Assembly (NCBI RefSeq): GCF_000744835.1
Contig: NZ_JQMS01000001.1
Span: forward strand, 1,364,001-1,428,000
Length of the DNA: 64,000 bases
Source: Flavobacterium sp. 83
GTDB taxonomy: Bacteria; Bacteroidota; Bacteroidia; Flavobacteriales; Flavobacteriaceae
Direction: 5' to 3'
Each line of letters opens with the position of its first letter. Positions within the stretch are counted from its first letter, which is position 1. Shown here piece by piece: positions 18,464-27,210 of this stretch. The position numbers and the translations under genes are program-made. The notes below the pieces were generated by a model. That model was not told the DNA's origin. It made no database searches and saw nothing but the letters and a program-made list of their open reading frames with translations.

Positions 18464-20962
18464 TTAAAGGCCTAAATTAAGTACGTAGTTTATTTTTACA
18501 GCAATATTATCTTCAAATTTAGGAAGTTGATTCGGGCCGTAACGGTAAAATGCGCTTATTCCCAAGCCTTTAAAAATTTGGTTGAGTTCTATTCCTGATT
18601 CAAAAAAACCTTTATTTAAAGTTTTGTAATCGACACCAACATGTTGTTCTGGTTTTTTCATGTTTCCCCAAGCCATTCGGGATACAAGGACTAAGGAAGG
18701 TTTTATTTTTTTGAATATAGTAACCCGACTAAAGCTGTGCTTGAATTGAAAAAAAGCAAATTCACTGGAGAAAAATTCATTAAAATACATGGTTTCAAAG
18801 CTGTTTTTTCCTGCAAAAGTAATTCTTTGAATTATTGTTTCTTTATTTAAGTTGTTAGGGGAAGTATTGTACAAATGGGTCAATGGAATGTCGCCAAAAG
18901 CATATCCCGCTTCAAAAATCAAACTCGTTTTTTGACCATTTAAATACTTTTTTTCATATTCTGTTTTGAAGTCAATTTTACTGAAGACAAAATTATTTTG
19001 CCATATTTTTGGTAGTGATTGCGTGTATTGAAAGGTAAATTTCGGAAAACGTTTTTCTACTTCGATTCTTCCTGTTGGTGTTTGCATATAATCACTGAAA
19101 GGATTCCATCGCAACGAAACCATAGCTGTTGTCATCGTATAATTAGAATATAATTTTCCATTCAGATTATAAATATAATTGAATTTGGGTTCAACAACAG
19201 AATGGGATAGTTCCCATATACTTTCTGTTTTAGGGATGATTTTAGTTTCTATAAATGTTTTCCAACTCACATATTTGTAAAATGTACTGATGTTTATAGG
19301 TCTTGGATCATAGAGTTTAAAAATTCTTTTATCTATTGCGTAGGAAGTACTGGCAATTTCCCGAACATCATCAGTGTAGGAAGCACCAATCCAGGAATTA
19401 GAGAATTTCCCCACCCGAGTTGCCGTTCCTAAATTATACTTGAAATTGCCATCCTTTGTACCATATGCAGAATAGCCTTCAATTCTATATTTTTTTGAAA
19501 AATCTTCGTTTGTGATACCGCCTATTCCCAGTCGGAAGCCTTCGTAATTATTGTAGCTGAATAATTTTCGAAGATCTAAGTCAAACTTTCCTATCGGCAA
19601 ATAACCATTGATGATTTTTCTACCAAAACGGATGCGACTTTCGATTCTTTTTTTTACGGAAATGCTATCAAGTGCCAAATAGGTATTATGGCTTCGACTG
19701 TCTAGGCTGTCTTTTCTGTAAGTATTCCAAAAATTTTCAGGTTTGTTAATAGCATCATCTTTAATCTCGATGTAAATGGATGCTTTTTTAATTTCTATTG
19801 GAGTATTATAATGAATATCAAAATTATTGCTTTGCGATAACAAGTAAGTATAATCTGAGGCTTCTTTTTTTCGTCGTTTAAAATCTTTTTCGACATCACC
19901 ATCAAATTGAATGGTTCCCCCCAGAATTTTTAGGTCGTCATCATTTTTGCCTTTTACTATTTTAAAAGTTTTATCAGATGGGAACCATAAGTTCTCACTG
20001 GGAATGTATTTAAAATTATGTGTTCCGCTAATGTCAAGTACGCCTTTTATGCGCATAATGGCTTTGGCGACAGCAAAATTATTTTGATCAATATAAAGTA
20101 CGCCTTCCAGTCCGGATGCTTTTCTTTTCTTCTTGTTCTTGAAATAAATCATATAGGTATTCCTACCATCTATTGTCAAAGAATCGAGTATTTTGTAGTT
20201 GTAGTCTTTTAAAGCATCATTAGCAATTGGACTATTGTATTTGGTTTCAAAAAGTTCATAACTCGAATCATAAATCGAGAAAGATTGCAAATTAAAAGCG
20301 AGGATTTCATAAATAGGTTGTTTGAAACCAGCCATTTTAGTACCTAAAATCGTTTCCTTTAATTTCGAATTATGGAATTGGTATTGCGACACTTTTTCGG
20401 TTTGAAACAAATGTTGTTTTCGAATAATTTCTTTAAACTTATAATCCGAGGAATCAATTTTGGAGAATTTTTTCCCAATGGATTTCTGTATGAAAACTGA
20501 ATCAATTCTACCATCAATAGAGTCAGGATTAGCAGTTACAATTAATTTATTGTAGGATTTAAACTCAAAACTGCGTAGTTTTTTTTGGGGATTATTGTTG
20601 TTTTTGTTTTCAATTACTTTCTTTATAATTAGCAAAGCCGGATTCTCTTTTGGAATAACCACCTCGTTGAGGTCGTGCAATTTTTGAGAAAGCACTACGA
20701 TATAATAGTTTTTGTTTTTTTGAATAAAAACAGTCGCTTTGGTGAAACCAATATAAGAAACATCAAAAGTTGAAAAGGGAATTGAAGATAAAATACTGAA
20801 TTTACCATCAACATCAGTGATGGTATTAGTACCGTTATTTACAGTAATGCTGGCAAAAGGAAGTGGTTTATTTGTGGAGGCTTCTTTTACAATCCCATTT
20901 GCCTGAAATTGCGCATGTAGCGAAATCGTAAATAAAAAGAACAACAAACACAATTGCTTCAT
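18464..20962 (-). CDS. DUF5686 outer-membrane protein with carboxypeptidase-like regulatory domain
   Basis: An 832-residue exported protein. A signal peptide (residues 1-18, ending LHAQ) is followed by a carboxypeptidase-regulatory-like beta sandwich (about 20-95: GIVKEASTNKPLPFASITV, TDVDGKFSI), then a DUF5686 region and a C-terminal beta-barrel ending in alternating hydrophobic residues (VKINYVLNLGL). The domain order resembles TonB-dependent transporters of this phylum, but there is no plug domain, so it is not a classical TonB receptor. Function is unknown; outer-membrane location is inferred. It forms a single-gene unit, with the frr terminator just upstream. Confidence 0.82.
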   Translation of the reverse strand: MKQLCLLFFLFTISLHAQFQANGIVKEASTNKPLPFASITVNNGTNTITDVDGKFSILSSIPFSTFDVSYIGFTKATVFIQKNKNYYIVVLSQKLHDLNEVVIPKENPALLIIKKVIENKNNNNPQKKLRSFEFKSYNKLIVTANPDSIDGRIDSVFIQKSIGKKFSKIDSSDYKFKEIIRKQHLFQTEKVSQYQFHNSKLKETILGTKMAGFKQPIYEILAFNLQSFSIYDSSYELFETKYNSPIANDALKDYNYKILDSLTIDGRNTYMIYFKNKKKRKASGLEGVLYIDQNNFAVAKAIMRIKGVLDISGTHNFKYIPSENLWFPSDKTFKIVKGKNDDDLKILGGTIQFDGDVEKDFKRRKKEASDYTYLLSQSNNFDIHYNTPIEIKKASIYIEIKDDAINKPENFWNTYRKDSLDSRSHNTYLALDSISVKKRIESRIRFGRKIINGYLPIGKFDLDLRKLFSYNNYEGFRLGIGGITNEDFSKKYRIEGYSAYGTKDGNFKYNLGTATRVGKFSNSWIGASYTDDVREIASTSYAIDKRIFKLYDPRPINISTFYKYVSWKTFIETKIIPKTESIWELSHSVVEPKFNYIYNLNGKLYSNYTMTTAMVSLRWNPFSDYMQTPTGRIEVEKRFPKFTFQYTQSLPKIWQNNFVFSKIDFKTEYEKKYLNGQKTSLIFEAGYAFGDIPLTHLYNTSPNNLNKETIIQRITFAGKNSFETMYFNEFFSSEFAFFQFKHSFSRVTIFKKIKPSLVLVSRMAWGNMKKPEQHVGVDYKTLNKGFFESGIELNQIFKGLGISAFYRYGPNQLPKFEDNIAVKINYVLNLGL

Positions 20963-21021
20963 AAATACATTTTATTACAAAACGGGTACAACCTCATTTT
21001 GTTATAGTAAAAATAAGAATA

Positions 21022-21058
21022 AAAAATCCGTCTCGTAATTTTGACGGGACGGATTTTT
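21022..21058 (-). terminator. Terminator of the pyrH-frr unit
   Basis: Arms 21022-21036 and 21044-21058 (AAAAATCCGTCTCGT; one G-U pair) with flanking A and T runs form a strong hairpin directly downstream of frr on the minus strand. Confidence 0.85.
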
Positions 21059-21078
21059 AATATTGATTGATAGAGAAC

Positions 21079-21642
21079 TTAAACCTTCATAATCTCAGCT
21101 TCTTTCAGTACTAGAAGTTCATCTATTTTTCTGATAAAACCATTGGTTAAGTTTTGAACTTCTTCTTCGGCACTTTTGCAAATGTCTTCGGATGTTCCCT
21201 CTTTTTCTAGTTTTTTAATCTCAGTATTGGCGTCTTTTCTTGCGTTACGAATACCAATTTTTGCATCTTCGGCTTCTACTTTTGCTTGTTTGGCAAGTTC
21301 ACGTCTTCTTTCTTCAGTTAATGCAGGAACGCTTATGATTATTACATCACCGTTGTTCATTGGATTAAAACCAATGTTTGCTATCATAATCGCTTTTTCG
21401 ATTGCTTGTAGCATGTTTTTTTCAAATGGCTGCAAAGTGATCGTTCTTGCATCAGGAACACTGATTTTAGATACTTGTGAAAGAGGTGTTGCTGAGCCAT
21501 AATAATCTACAAAAACACTTCCTAACATTGCAGGAGATGCTTTTCCGGCACGAATATTTAAAAATTCTTTTTCTAAATGAGCAATAGAACCAGTCATCGA
21601 TTCTTTAGTGCTATCTAATATAAATTCAATTTCTTCAGTCAT
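21079..21642 (-). CDS. frr: Ribosome recycling factor
   Basis: A cytoplasmic 187-residue tRNA-shaped protein that, with EF-G, splits post-termination ribosomes. The family signature is intact: LEKEFLNIRAGKASPAMLGSV (residues about 23-43), TPLSQVSKISVPDARTITLQPF, and the helical C-terminal part ERRRELAKQAKVEAEDAKIGIRNARKDAN. Length matches E. coli RRF (185). It lies 49 bp downstream of pyrH in the same orientation, the usual bacterial order, and a strong terminator follows. The assignment is secure. Confidence 0.98.
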   Translation of the reverse strand: MTEEIEFILDSTKESMTGSIAHLEKEFLNIRAGKASPAMLGSVFVDYYGSATPLSQVSKISVPDARTITLQPFEKNMLQAIEKAIMIANIGFNPMNNGDVIIISVPALTEERRRELAKQAKVEAEDAKIGIRNARKDANTEIKKLEKEGTSEDICKSAEEEVQNLTNGFIRKIDELLVLKEAEIMKV

Positions 21643-21691
21643 AATTTTAGATTTCTTAGATTTTTAGATTTAGGACTATCTAACCATCTAT

Positions 21692-22399
21692 TTATATATT
21701 TACTACTGTTCCTATGTTTTCTCCTGAGCAAATTTTCAATAGATTTCCTAATTTGTTCATGTCAAAAACTACAATGGGTAGTTTGTTTTCCTGGCTTAAT
21801 GTGAATGCTGTGGTGTCCATTACGTTCAGTCCTTTTTTAAGGACATCATCAAAAGAAATAAAGTCAAATTTCACAGCGGAAGCATTTTTCTCAGGATCAC
21901 AATCATAAACACCATCAACACGAGTTCCTTTTAGTATTACATCAGAGTCAATTTCTACACCACGCAAAACAGCAGCGGTATCAGTTGTAAAATAAGGGTT
22001 TCCTGTTCCTGCACCAAAAATCACAATTCTTCCTTTTTCAAGATGACGAACGGCTCTTCTTTTGATATAAGGCTCGGCGATTGATTCCATTTTTAAGGCG
22101 GTCTGCAAACGAGTTTTCATTCCTTTATCCTCTAATGCGCCTTGCAAAGCCATTCCGTTAATTACTGTAGCTAACATTCCCATATAATCTCCTTGCACTC
22201 TGTCCATTCCTGCACTTGCTCCGGCAACTCCTCTAAAAATATTTCCACCACCTATTACAATGGCTATTTCTACTCCTTTATCATGAATTTGCTTAATTTC
22301 GTCAGCATATTCAGCTAATCTTTTTGGGTCAATTCCGTAGTGCATATCGCCCATTAAAGCTTCGCCACTTAGTTTTAGAAGAATTCTTTTATATTTCAT
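21692..22399 (-). CDS. pyrH: UMP kinase
   Basis: Cytoplasmic enzyme of the amino-acid-kinase fold that phosphorylates UMP to UDP; bacterial forms are hexameric, activated by GTP and inhibited by UTP. The 235-residue product has the N-terminal [11 protein letters not shown] (residues 6-16), the [13 protein letters not shown] loop near residue 49 and the [15 protein letters not shown] segment near residue 138. It heads the pyrH-frr unit. The patatin gene 68 bp upstream is in the same orientation and could be part of the same transcript. The assignment is secure. Confidence 0.98.
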   Translation of the reverse strand: MKYKRILLKLSGEALMGDMHYGIDPKRLAEYADEIKQIHDKGVEIAIVIGGGNIFRGVAGASAGMDRVQGDYMGMLATVINGMALQGALEDKGMKTRLQTALKMESIAEPYIKRRAVRHLEKGRIVIFGAGTGNPYFTTDTAAVLRGVEIDSDVILKGTRVDGVYDCDPEKNASAVKFDFISFDDVLKKGLNVMDTTAFTLSQENKLPIVVFDMNKLGNLLKICSGENIGTVVNI

Positions 22400-22467
22400 T
22401 TTTGTGTTGCGTTGATTGGTGCAAATATATGCATATTCTGTTTTTTAAAAAAAGCGTTCCCTAAATT

Positions 22468-23247
22468 TTATAAATTAAGTTTTTCATAGGATTTTTTTGT
22501 GGCTTCATAGCCAATATTGAAAATAGCATCCATTTTTATTTTATTTGTTTCAAAAGTGCTGTAAAGGCACAAATCCTTTGGCTCAATAACCCAATCGCAA
22601 ACGTTGAATTTATGCATATTTGAATTTGCCGAAAGGATATCAAAAGCACGGGTGGTTACAGCTTTTATGGAACTCAAGTCTTTAGCTTCAATTTTTTGAA
22701 TTGGACTTACATAAACACCAATGACGGTTTCACATTGTCCTTGAAGGATATCTGTGGGGAAATGATTTAAGATACCACCGTCACTATACAGTTTTCCTTT
22801 GATTTCGTACGGAGACAAAATTCCGGGGAATGCTGATGAGGCTAAAATAGCATCAATAATGGTTGTTTCAGAACCAAATATTTTTAGTCTCCCTCTAACC
22901 ATATCAGTTGCTGTAATGTGAATTGGAATCTTTAAGTCCGCTAGCAAGGCATCTTTGAAAATAGCATGAAAATAGCTTTTGAATGATTCCGAATCAATCA
23001 GACCGGCTTTTGTGAAGGTAAAATGTTTCCAATGAAAAAGGTAGATAGACTTAAAAAATTCCAGGATTTCATCCGGTGTTTTCCCCCACGCATACAAGGC
23101 GCCAACAATTGAACCAGCACTTGTTCCAGCAATTCGAGAAGGGAAAATGTTTTTTTCTTCCAAGAATTTAATGGCTCCTGCGTGTGCGATGCCTTTTGAT
23201 CCTCCGCCAGATAATACCAGTCCTATTGATTTCGTTTTTAAATCCAT
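22468..23247 (-). CDS. Patatin-like phospholipase (RssA-type)
   Basis: A 259-residue serine hydrolase of the patatin family. The oxyanion loop GGGSKGIAHAG lies at residues 14-24, the nucleophile in GTSAGS is Ser43, and the catalytic aspartate of the Ser-Asp dyad is Asp156 in SDGG. There is no signal peptide or barrel, so this is a cytoplasmic RssA/YlbK-like form rather than a secreted toxin. It is expected to hydrolyse acyl esters; the substrate is not known. It diverges from the thioredoxin-like gene and lies upstream of pyrH. Confidence 0.9.
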   Translation of the reverse strand: MDLKTKSIGLVLSGGGSKGIAHAGAIKFLEEKNIFPSRIAGTSAGSIVGALYAWGKTPDEILEFFKSIYLFHWKHFTFTKAGLIDSESFKSYFHAIFKDALLADLKIPIHITATDMVRGRLKIFGSETTIIDAILASSAFPGILSPYEIKGKLYSDGGILNHFPTDILQGQCETVIGVYVSPIQKIEAKDLSSIKAVTTRAFDILSANSNMHKFNVCDWVIEPKDLCLYSTFETNKIKMDAIFNIGYEATKKSYEKLNL

Positions 23248-23353
23248 TCTTACATATTTATTATAAAATTACTCTTTTTGTGGAATTGTAACTGATATAA
23301 GTCATATTTAAACCCCGTTTTTATGGTAACTTTGTGTGAATAAAGATTTTATC

Positions 23354-23956
23354 ATGAAAGCAACTATAGCTAAAGCATTATTTCACAGTCATTCGTATTC
23401 TGAATATAGAAAATTGGTTTCTGATTTATTATTGGAAGGGAAATCAACAGGGAATGAACAATCCGAAAATTTGACACATTACAGTTCTTTGAATGAAACG
23501 CGCATGGATCGTTTGGATAAAACAATAAGAATTCCAGATGAGAATATCTTGAAATTAAAAAACTTAGAAAATCATTACATTTGGTTGGTTATTTCCGAAG
23601 GCTGGTGTGGAGATACAGCGCAAATAGTGCCTGTTCTTAATAAAATGGTCATCGCTTCCGAAGATAAAATTGAAATGAGAATTGTTTTGCGTGATGAAAA
23701 CGAGGAGTTGATGGACTTATTTTTGACGAATAAAAAGAAAGCGATTCCGAAATTAATCATAATTGATAAAGCAACAGGAAGTCTGATTGGCAGTTGGGGG
23801 CCAAGACCAAAAGGTGCAACGGATTTGATAAATGATTACAAAAATAAATTTGGGGTTATTGATGAAAAAGTTAAAATAGAATTACAATTGTGGTATTTAA
23901 AAGATAAAGGTCTAAGAACGCAAAACGAAGTGATTGACTTGATACAGAATATTTAA
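23354..23956 (+). CDS. Thioredoxin-fold protein (Thioredoxin_9-like) with a single active-site Cys
   Basis: A 200-residue protein with a thioredoxin-like fold. The active-site position reads SEGWCGDTAQIVPVLNKM around residues 81-98, with Cys85 but no second cysteine (CGD in place of CxxC), so it is not a classical disulphide reductase. The cis-Pro region is KKAIPKLIIID. It has no signal peptide, so it is cytoplasmic. I chose ATG 23354 because the upstream GTG at 23336 adds only six residues. Role unknown; a single-Cys site could act in mixed-disulphide or peroxide handling. It stands alone, diverging from the patatin gene. Confidence 0.85.
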   Translation: MKATIAKALFHSHSYSEYRKLVSDLLLEGKSTGNEQSENLTHYSSLNETRMDRLDKTIRIPDENILKLKNLENHYIWLVISEGWCGDTAQIVPVLNKMVIASEDKIEMRIVLRDENEELMDLFLTNKKKAIPKLIIIDKATGSLIGSWGPRPKGATDLINDYKNKFGVIDEKVKIELQLWYLKDKGLRTQNEVIDLIQNI

Positions 23957-24324
23957 AGGTAAAAAATAGGTTTAGTGATGTGTGTTTTTTCTATATCAAA
24001 AAAATGTTTTTATTTTTTGTTGAATCAAAAAAAAATCGTAATTTAGTAACAGCCAACCAGATTTACTATTTTATTTACGCTTTGCTTTTTTTATAGGTGT
24101 TTAAATATTGTTTCAATTTTAAAAAACATCATTATGAAAAAACTATTTGAAAGGTTTTATGATTATTTATCGCGTTTACTATTTGGAGGTAAAAACTTAA
24201 CTCATTATTAAAACCAACGGCGTAGCCCAGTAAACAAAAAAGTATGGATTAAAACTACTTTAACTTTTTAGAAAAGACACATCGCAAGTTCAATTTTGTA
24301 TTTGTCATGTGTTTTTGCTTTTGA
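23957..24324. other. Gene-poor stretch with a possible small transcript
   Basis: Between the thioredoxin-like gene and truB. It holds a TTTG at 24081-24084, 17 bp before a TAAATATTG at 24102-24110 (a near fit to a Bacteroidota promoter), then a 25-codon ORF (24134-24211) and a loose inverted repeat ending in TTTTT (arms near 24272-24282 and 24307-24316). I see nothing else in it. Confidence 0.45.
24134..24211 (+). CDS. Possible 25-residue peptide
   Basis: A short ORF beginning MKKLFERFYDYL and ending in NLTHY. It has a basic start, four aromatic residues in the first twelve and an amphipathic helical pattern. It is placed about 20 bp after a plausible -7 element and before a loose terminator-like repeat. 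I do not recognise it. It may be a membrane-associated peptide, a leader or a chance ORF, and nothing in its neighbours assigns a role. Confidence 0.35.
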   Translation: MKKLFERFYDYLSRLLFGGKNLTHY

Positions 24325-25023
24325 TTACAATTGAGGAGCTAAACTTTGTTCAAATACCTCAACATTTATTCCGTTAGTTACATTGTAATCTCCGATTTTT
24401 GTGCGGCGTAAAGCGGTTAAATGCGAACCTGAATTCATGGCCTTTCCAAAATCGAAAGCCAGTGAACGAATGTAGGTTCCCTTGCTGCAAACTACTCTGA
24501 AATCGACTTCAGGAAGTTCAATTCTTGTAATTTCAAATTCGTGTATAGTTGTTTTTCTAGTTGCAATTTCTACTGTTTCTCCTGCTCTGGCATGCTCGTA
24601 CAAGCGAACGCCGTCTTTTTTTATAGCAGAGTAAATAGGTGGTTTCTGGTCGATTTCCCCCAAAAATTGTTTTACGGTTTCCGTGATTAAAGCCTCGTTA
24701 ATATGTTCAATTGGAAATGTTTGGTCAATTTCGGTTTCTAAATCGTACGAAGGAGTAGTCGCTCCAATATGAAAAGTCCCTGTGTATTCTTTGGCTTGAC
24801 CTTGAAGTTCCGTAATTCTTTTTGTAAATTTTCCCGTGCATACTAAAAGCAATCCCGTTGCCAAAGGATCTAAAGTTCCAGCATGACCAATCTTAAATTT
24901 TTTTGGAAGTCCCATTTTGGTTATCAAAGCCCATTTCATTTTATTCACTGCCTGGAAAGAAGTCCAATTCAAAGGTTTGTCAATGAGTATAATCTGTCCT
25001 TCTAAAAAATCTTCGGTTGTCAT
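24325..25023 (-). CDS. truB: tRNA pseudouridine(55) synthase
   Basis: Cytoplasmic enzyme that converts U55 of tRNA to pseudouridine in the T-loop. The catalytic Asp52 lies in GHAGTLDPLATGLL, and the second family motif is KPPIYSAIKKDGVRLYEHAR near residue 132. The 232-residue product lacks the C-terminal PUA domain, common in this phylum. Its start overlaps the stop of uppP (TAATG-type overlap), so the two are translationally coupled. It is last in the ftsX-DUF3098-uppP-truB unit. Confidence 0.97.
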   Translation of the reverse strand: MTTEDFLEGQIILIDKPLNWTSFQAVNKMKWALITKMGLPKKFKIGHAGTLDPLATGLLLVCTGKFTKRITELQGQAKEYTGTFHIGATTPSYDLETEIDQTFPIEHINEALITETVKQFLGEIDQKPPIYSAIKKDGVRLYEHARAGETVEIATRKTTIHEFEITRIELPEVDFRVVCSKGTYIRSLAFDFGKAMNSGSHLTALRRTKIGDYNVTNGINVEVFEQSLAPQL

Positions 25024-25823
25024 TAAATAATAGTCAATGGATGAATGAAAAAGTGGATTATTAACAGTATAATTCCAGCTATAATTCTGTAATAACCAAA
25101 AATCTTAAATCCTTTTCGGCTTAAAAAACCTATGAATGATTTTATTGCTAAAAGTGCGACAATAAATGCCACCACATTGCCAATGATAAGAAAGTTGATT
25201 TGCTCGTGCGTCAATACATATCCGTCTTTGTAATAGTCGTAACATTTTTTTGCGGTAGCACCTAACATGGTAGGAACGGCAAGGAAAAAGGAGAATTCTG
25301 CGGCAGTAGTTCGAGATAGTTTCTGAGACATTCCGCCTACGATACTAGCACCACTTCGTGAAACACCCGGAATCATGGCAAGACATTGAAACATTCCAAT
25401 TTTAAATGCTTGCAGGTAAGTAATTTCCTTACTTACTGGATATCCAACTTCTGGAACTGCAAACCAATCATCTACTTTTAGTAAAATGATTCCTCCTATC
25501 AAAAGAGAAACGGCAACAGTAACCGGACTTTCCAGTAAAGCGTCTATTTTTTTGCTGAAAAGCAATCCAAAAACAACTGCGGGAATAAAAGCAACCAGTA
25601 ATTTGAAATAAAAATCAAAGGATTGAAAGAATCTTTTAAAATATAAAACGACAACCGAAAGAATAGCCCCCAATTGAATAACAATAGTAAAAAGTTTCGT
25701 AAAATCATCATGTGCAATTCCAAAAAAAGAAGATGCGATAATCATGTGACCGGTAGAAGAAACAGGTAGAAATTCAGTGATTCCTTCAATAATGGCAAGA
25801 ATAATTGCTTGTAAAGTATTCAT
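25023..25823 (-). CDS. uppP: Undecaprenyl-diphosphatase UppP (BacA)
   Basis: Integral inner-membrane phosphatase that converts undecaprenyl diphosphate to undecaprenyl phosphate, recycling the lipid carrier for peptidoglycan and other polymers; overproduction is known to confer bacitracin resistance. The 266-residue product has about eight helices and both active-site motifs: [15 protein letters not shown] (residues 13-27) and PGVSRSGAS near residue 147. It lies directly after the DUF3098 gene and overlaps truB by one base. Confidence 0.97.
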   Translation of the reverse strand: MNTLQAIILAIIEGITEFLPVSSTGHMIIASSFFGIAHDDFTKLFTIVIQLGAILSVVVLYFKRFFQSFDFYFKLLVAFIPAVVFGLLFSKKIDALLESPVTVAVSLLIGGIILLKVDDWFAVPEVGYPVSKEITYLQAFKIGMFQCLAMIPGVSRSGASIVGGMSQKLSRTTAAEFSFFLAVPTMLGATAKKCYDYYKDGYVLTHEQINFLIIGNVVAFIVALLAIKSFIGFLSRKGFKIFGYYRIIAGIILLIIHFFIHPLTII

Positions 25824-26066
25824 TTATGCTTTTTTTGGGTTTTTAAGAATGGCATAAACGGTGATTCCAAAACCGATTAAAACAGTTGTTGGAGCAAGAC
25901 GAATTCTTCTGAAATCGAAGATTGCTTCGCTAAACACTTTTGGATCATTACTTCCACCACCTGACATTAGAATAAATCCTAAAGCAATTACTCCAATCCC
26001 AATTAATAGGATTTTATAATTTATTTTATCAAAAAGGAATTCTTGTTTTTGATTGTTATCTTTCAT
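25824..26066 (-). CDS. DUF3098 membrane protein
   Basis: An 80-residue protein with a charged N-terminus and two predicted transmembrane helices (residues about 18-36 and 55-74) separated by a SGGGSNDPKVFSEAIFDFRRI loop, which is the mark of DUF3098. It is a small inner-membrane protein of unknown function. It is sandwiched between ftsX and uppP, an arrangement that recurs in Bacteroidota, so a role in cell division or envelope growth is inferred from context only. Confidence 0.9.
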   Translation of the reverse strand: MKDNNQKQEFLFDKINYKILLIGIGVIALGFILMSGGGSNDPKVFSEAIFDFRRIRLAPTTVLIGFGITVYAILKNPKKA

Positions 26067-26112
26067 TTATGCTGAATTATAATGCTGTTTTTTTTATATC
26101 TGTAATCTTAAA

Positions 26113-26988
26113 TTAATAAAGATCGTCCGTTCTTAAGTTTAAAAATCGTTGTGTTGCAAAATATGTACTTAGCCAAGTAATTACAATACCAATGCCTAAA
26201 ACACCTAATAAAACTAAGCTAACTAATAATTTGTCGTCAAGAATACCAAGGTCGGGAAAATTAGTTTGAACGTAAACCAAAACGCCAATCAATGCTAAAA
26301 TGGCTAAACCTGCACCAATCATCCCCAGTTTTATGCTTCGCATCACAAATGGCTTTCTGATAAATGCTTTTGTAGCTCCTACCATTTGCATGGTTTTGAT
26401 GATAAATCGATTCGAATGTATGGATAAACGTAAAGAGCTGTTGATTAATAAAACGGCAATAACGGTGAAAAATCCGCTAATAATTAAAATCCACATACTC
26501 ACTTTTTTGATATTATCATTGACAAGATTTACTAATTGTTTGTCATAAACAATATCCGAAATCATAGCGTTTTTGCGTAAACGAGTTTCTATTTTTGCAA
26601 TACTATCCTTGATTACATAATCTGCTTTTAAGTGAATATCGTAGGAGTTTTGCAAAGGGTTTTCGCCAAGAAATTCCATAAAATCCTCACCTATAATATC
26701 AGTATGTTGCTTTGCAGCAGCTTCTTTGGTAACGTAAACAGATGATTTTGCAAAAGGAGCTGTTTTTAATTCAGTTCCAAAAGCTTTCAGGATACTGTCA
26801 TTAGCATCGTTTTTGAAAAACACTGTCATGGCAATTTTTTCCTTGAAATCATCGGCCAGTTTTTTAGAATTTATAATGAAAAACCCTAACATTCCTAATA
26901 GGAATAGCACTAAGAATACACTTAATACTACTGAAAAATAAGAAGAAATTAACCTGCGTTTTTGAAATTTATCAAAGGAAGAACTCAT
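26113..26988 (-). CDS. ftsX: Cell division protein FtsX
   Basis: Inner-membrane component of the FtsEX complex, which in other bacteria activates peptidoglycan hydrolases at the septum. The 291-residue product has TM1 at about residues 18-38, a periplasmic domain of about 130 residues (KKLADDFKEKIAMTVFF onwards) and three further helices at about 168-190, 215-240 and 262-284, the standard FtsX topology. The partner ftsE is not in this window. It heads the ftsX-DUF3098-uppP-truB unit and diverges from leuS. Confidence 0.95.
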   Translation of the reverse strand: MSSSFDKFQKRRLISSYFSVVLSVFLVLFLLGMLGFFIINSKKLADDFKEKIAMTVFFKNDANDSILKAFGTELKTAPFAKSSVYVTKEAAAKQHTDIIGEDFMEFLGENPLQNSYDIHLKADYVIKDSIAKIETRLRKNAMISDIVYDKQLVNLVNDNIKKVSMWILIISGFFTVIAVLLINSSLRLSIHSNRFIIKTMQMVGATKAFIRKPFVMRSIKLGMIGAGLAILALIGVLVYVQTNFPDLGILDDKLLVSLVLLGVLGIGIVITWLSTYFATQRFLNLRTDDLY

Positions 26989-27078
26989 AGTTTATTTAAA
27001 TTATGGGGTAAAAATAATAAAGAATTTCTTTATTTAAAGTTAATAACGCTCAAAGTTTTAACTTTCGTACAATAAACG

Positions 27079-27086
27079 TAAATTTG
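27079..27086 (+). promoter_or_regulatory. Candidate -7 element of leuS
   Basis: TAAATTTG is a perfect fit to TAnnTTTG. It lies about 125 bp before the leuS start, leaving a leader with an AGTTACTC direct repeat near 27127-27144. No clear -33 motif is visible. Confidence 0.45.
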
Positions 27087-27210
27087 GCACCTGAAAATAG
27101 TCATCGCAATAAAACTTAGAACCTTAGTTACTCAGTTACTCACAACCTTAAAAAAATGACTTGAGTATGCGATAGCATGAATCCATTAAAAGAACAATTA
27201 AGAAAGTAGA

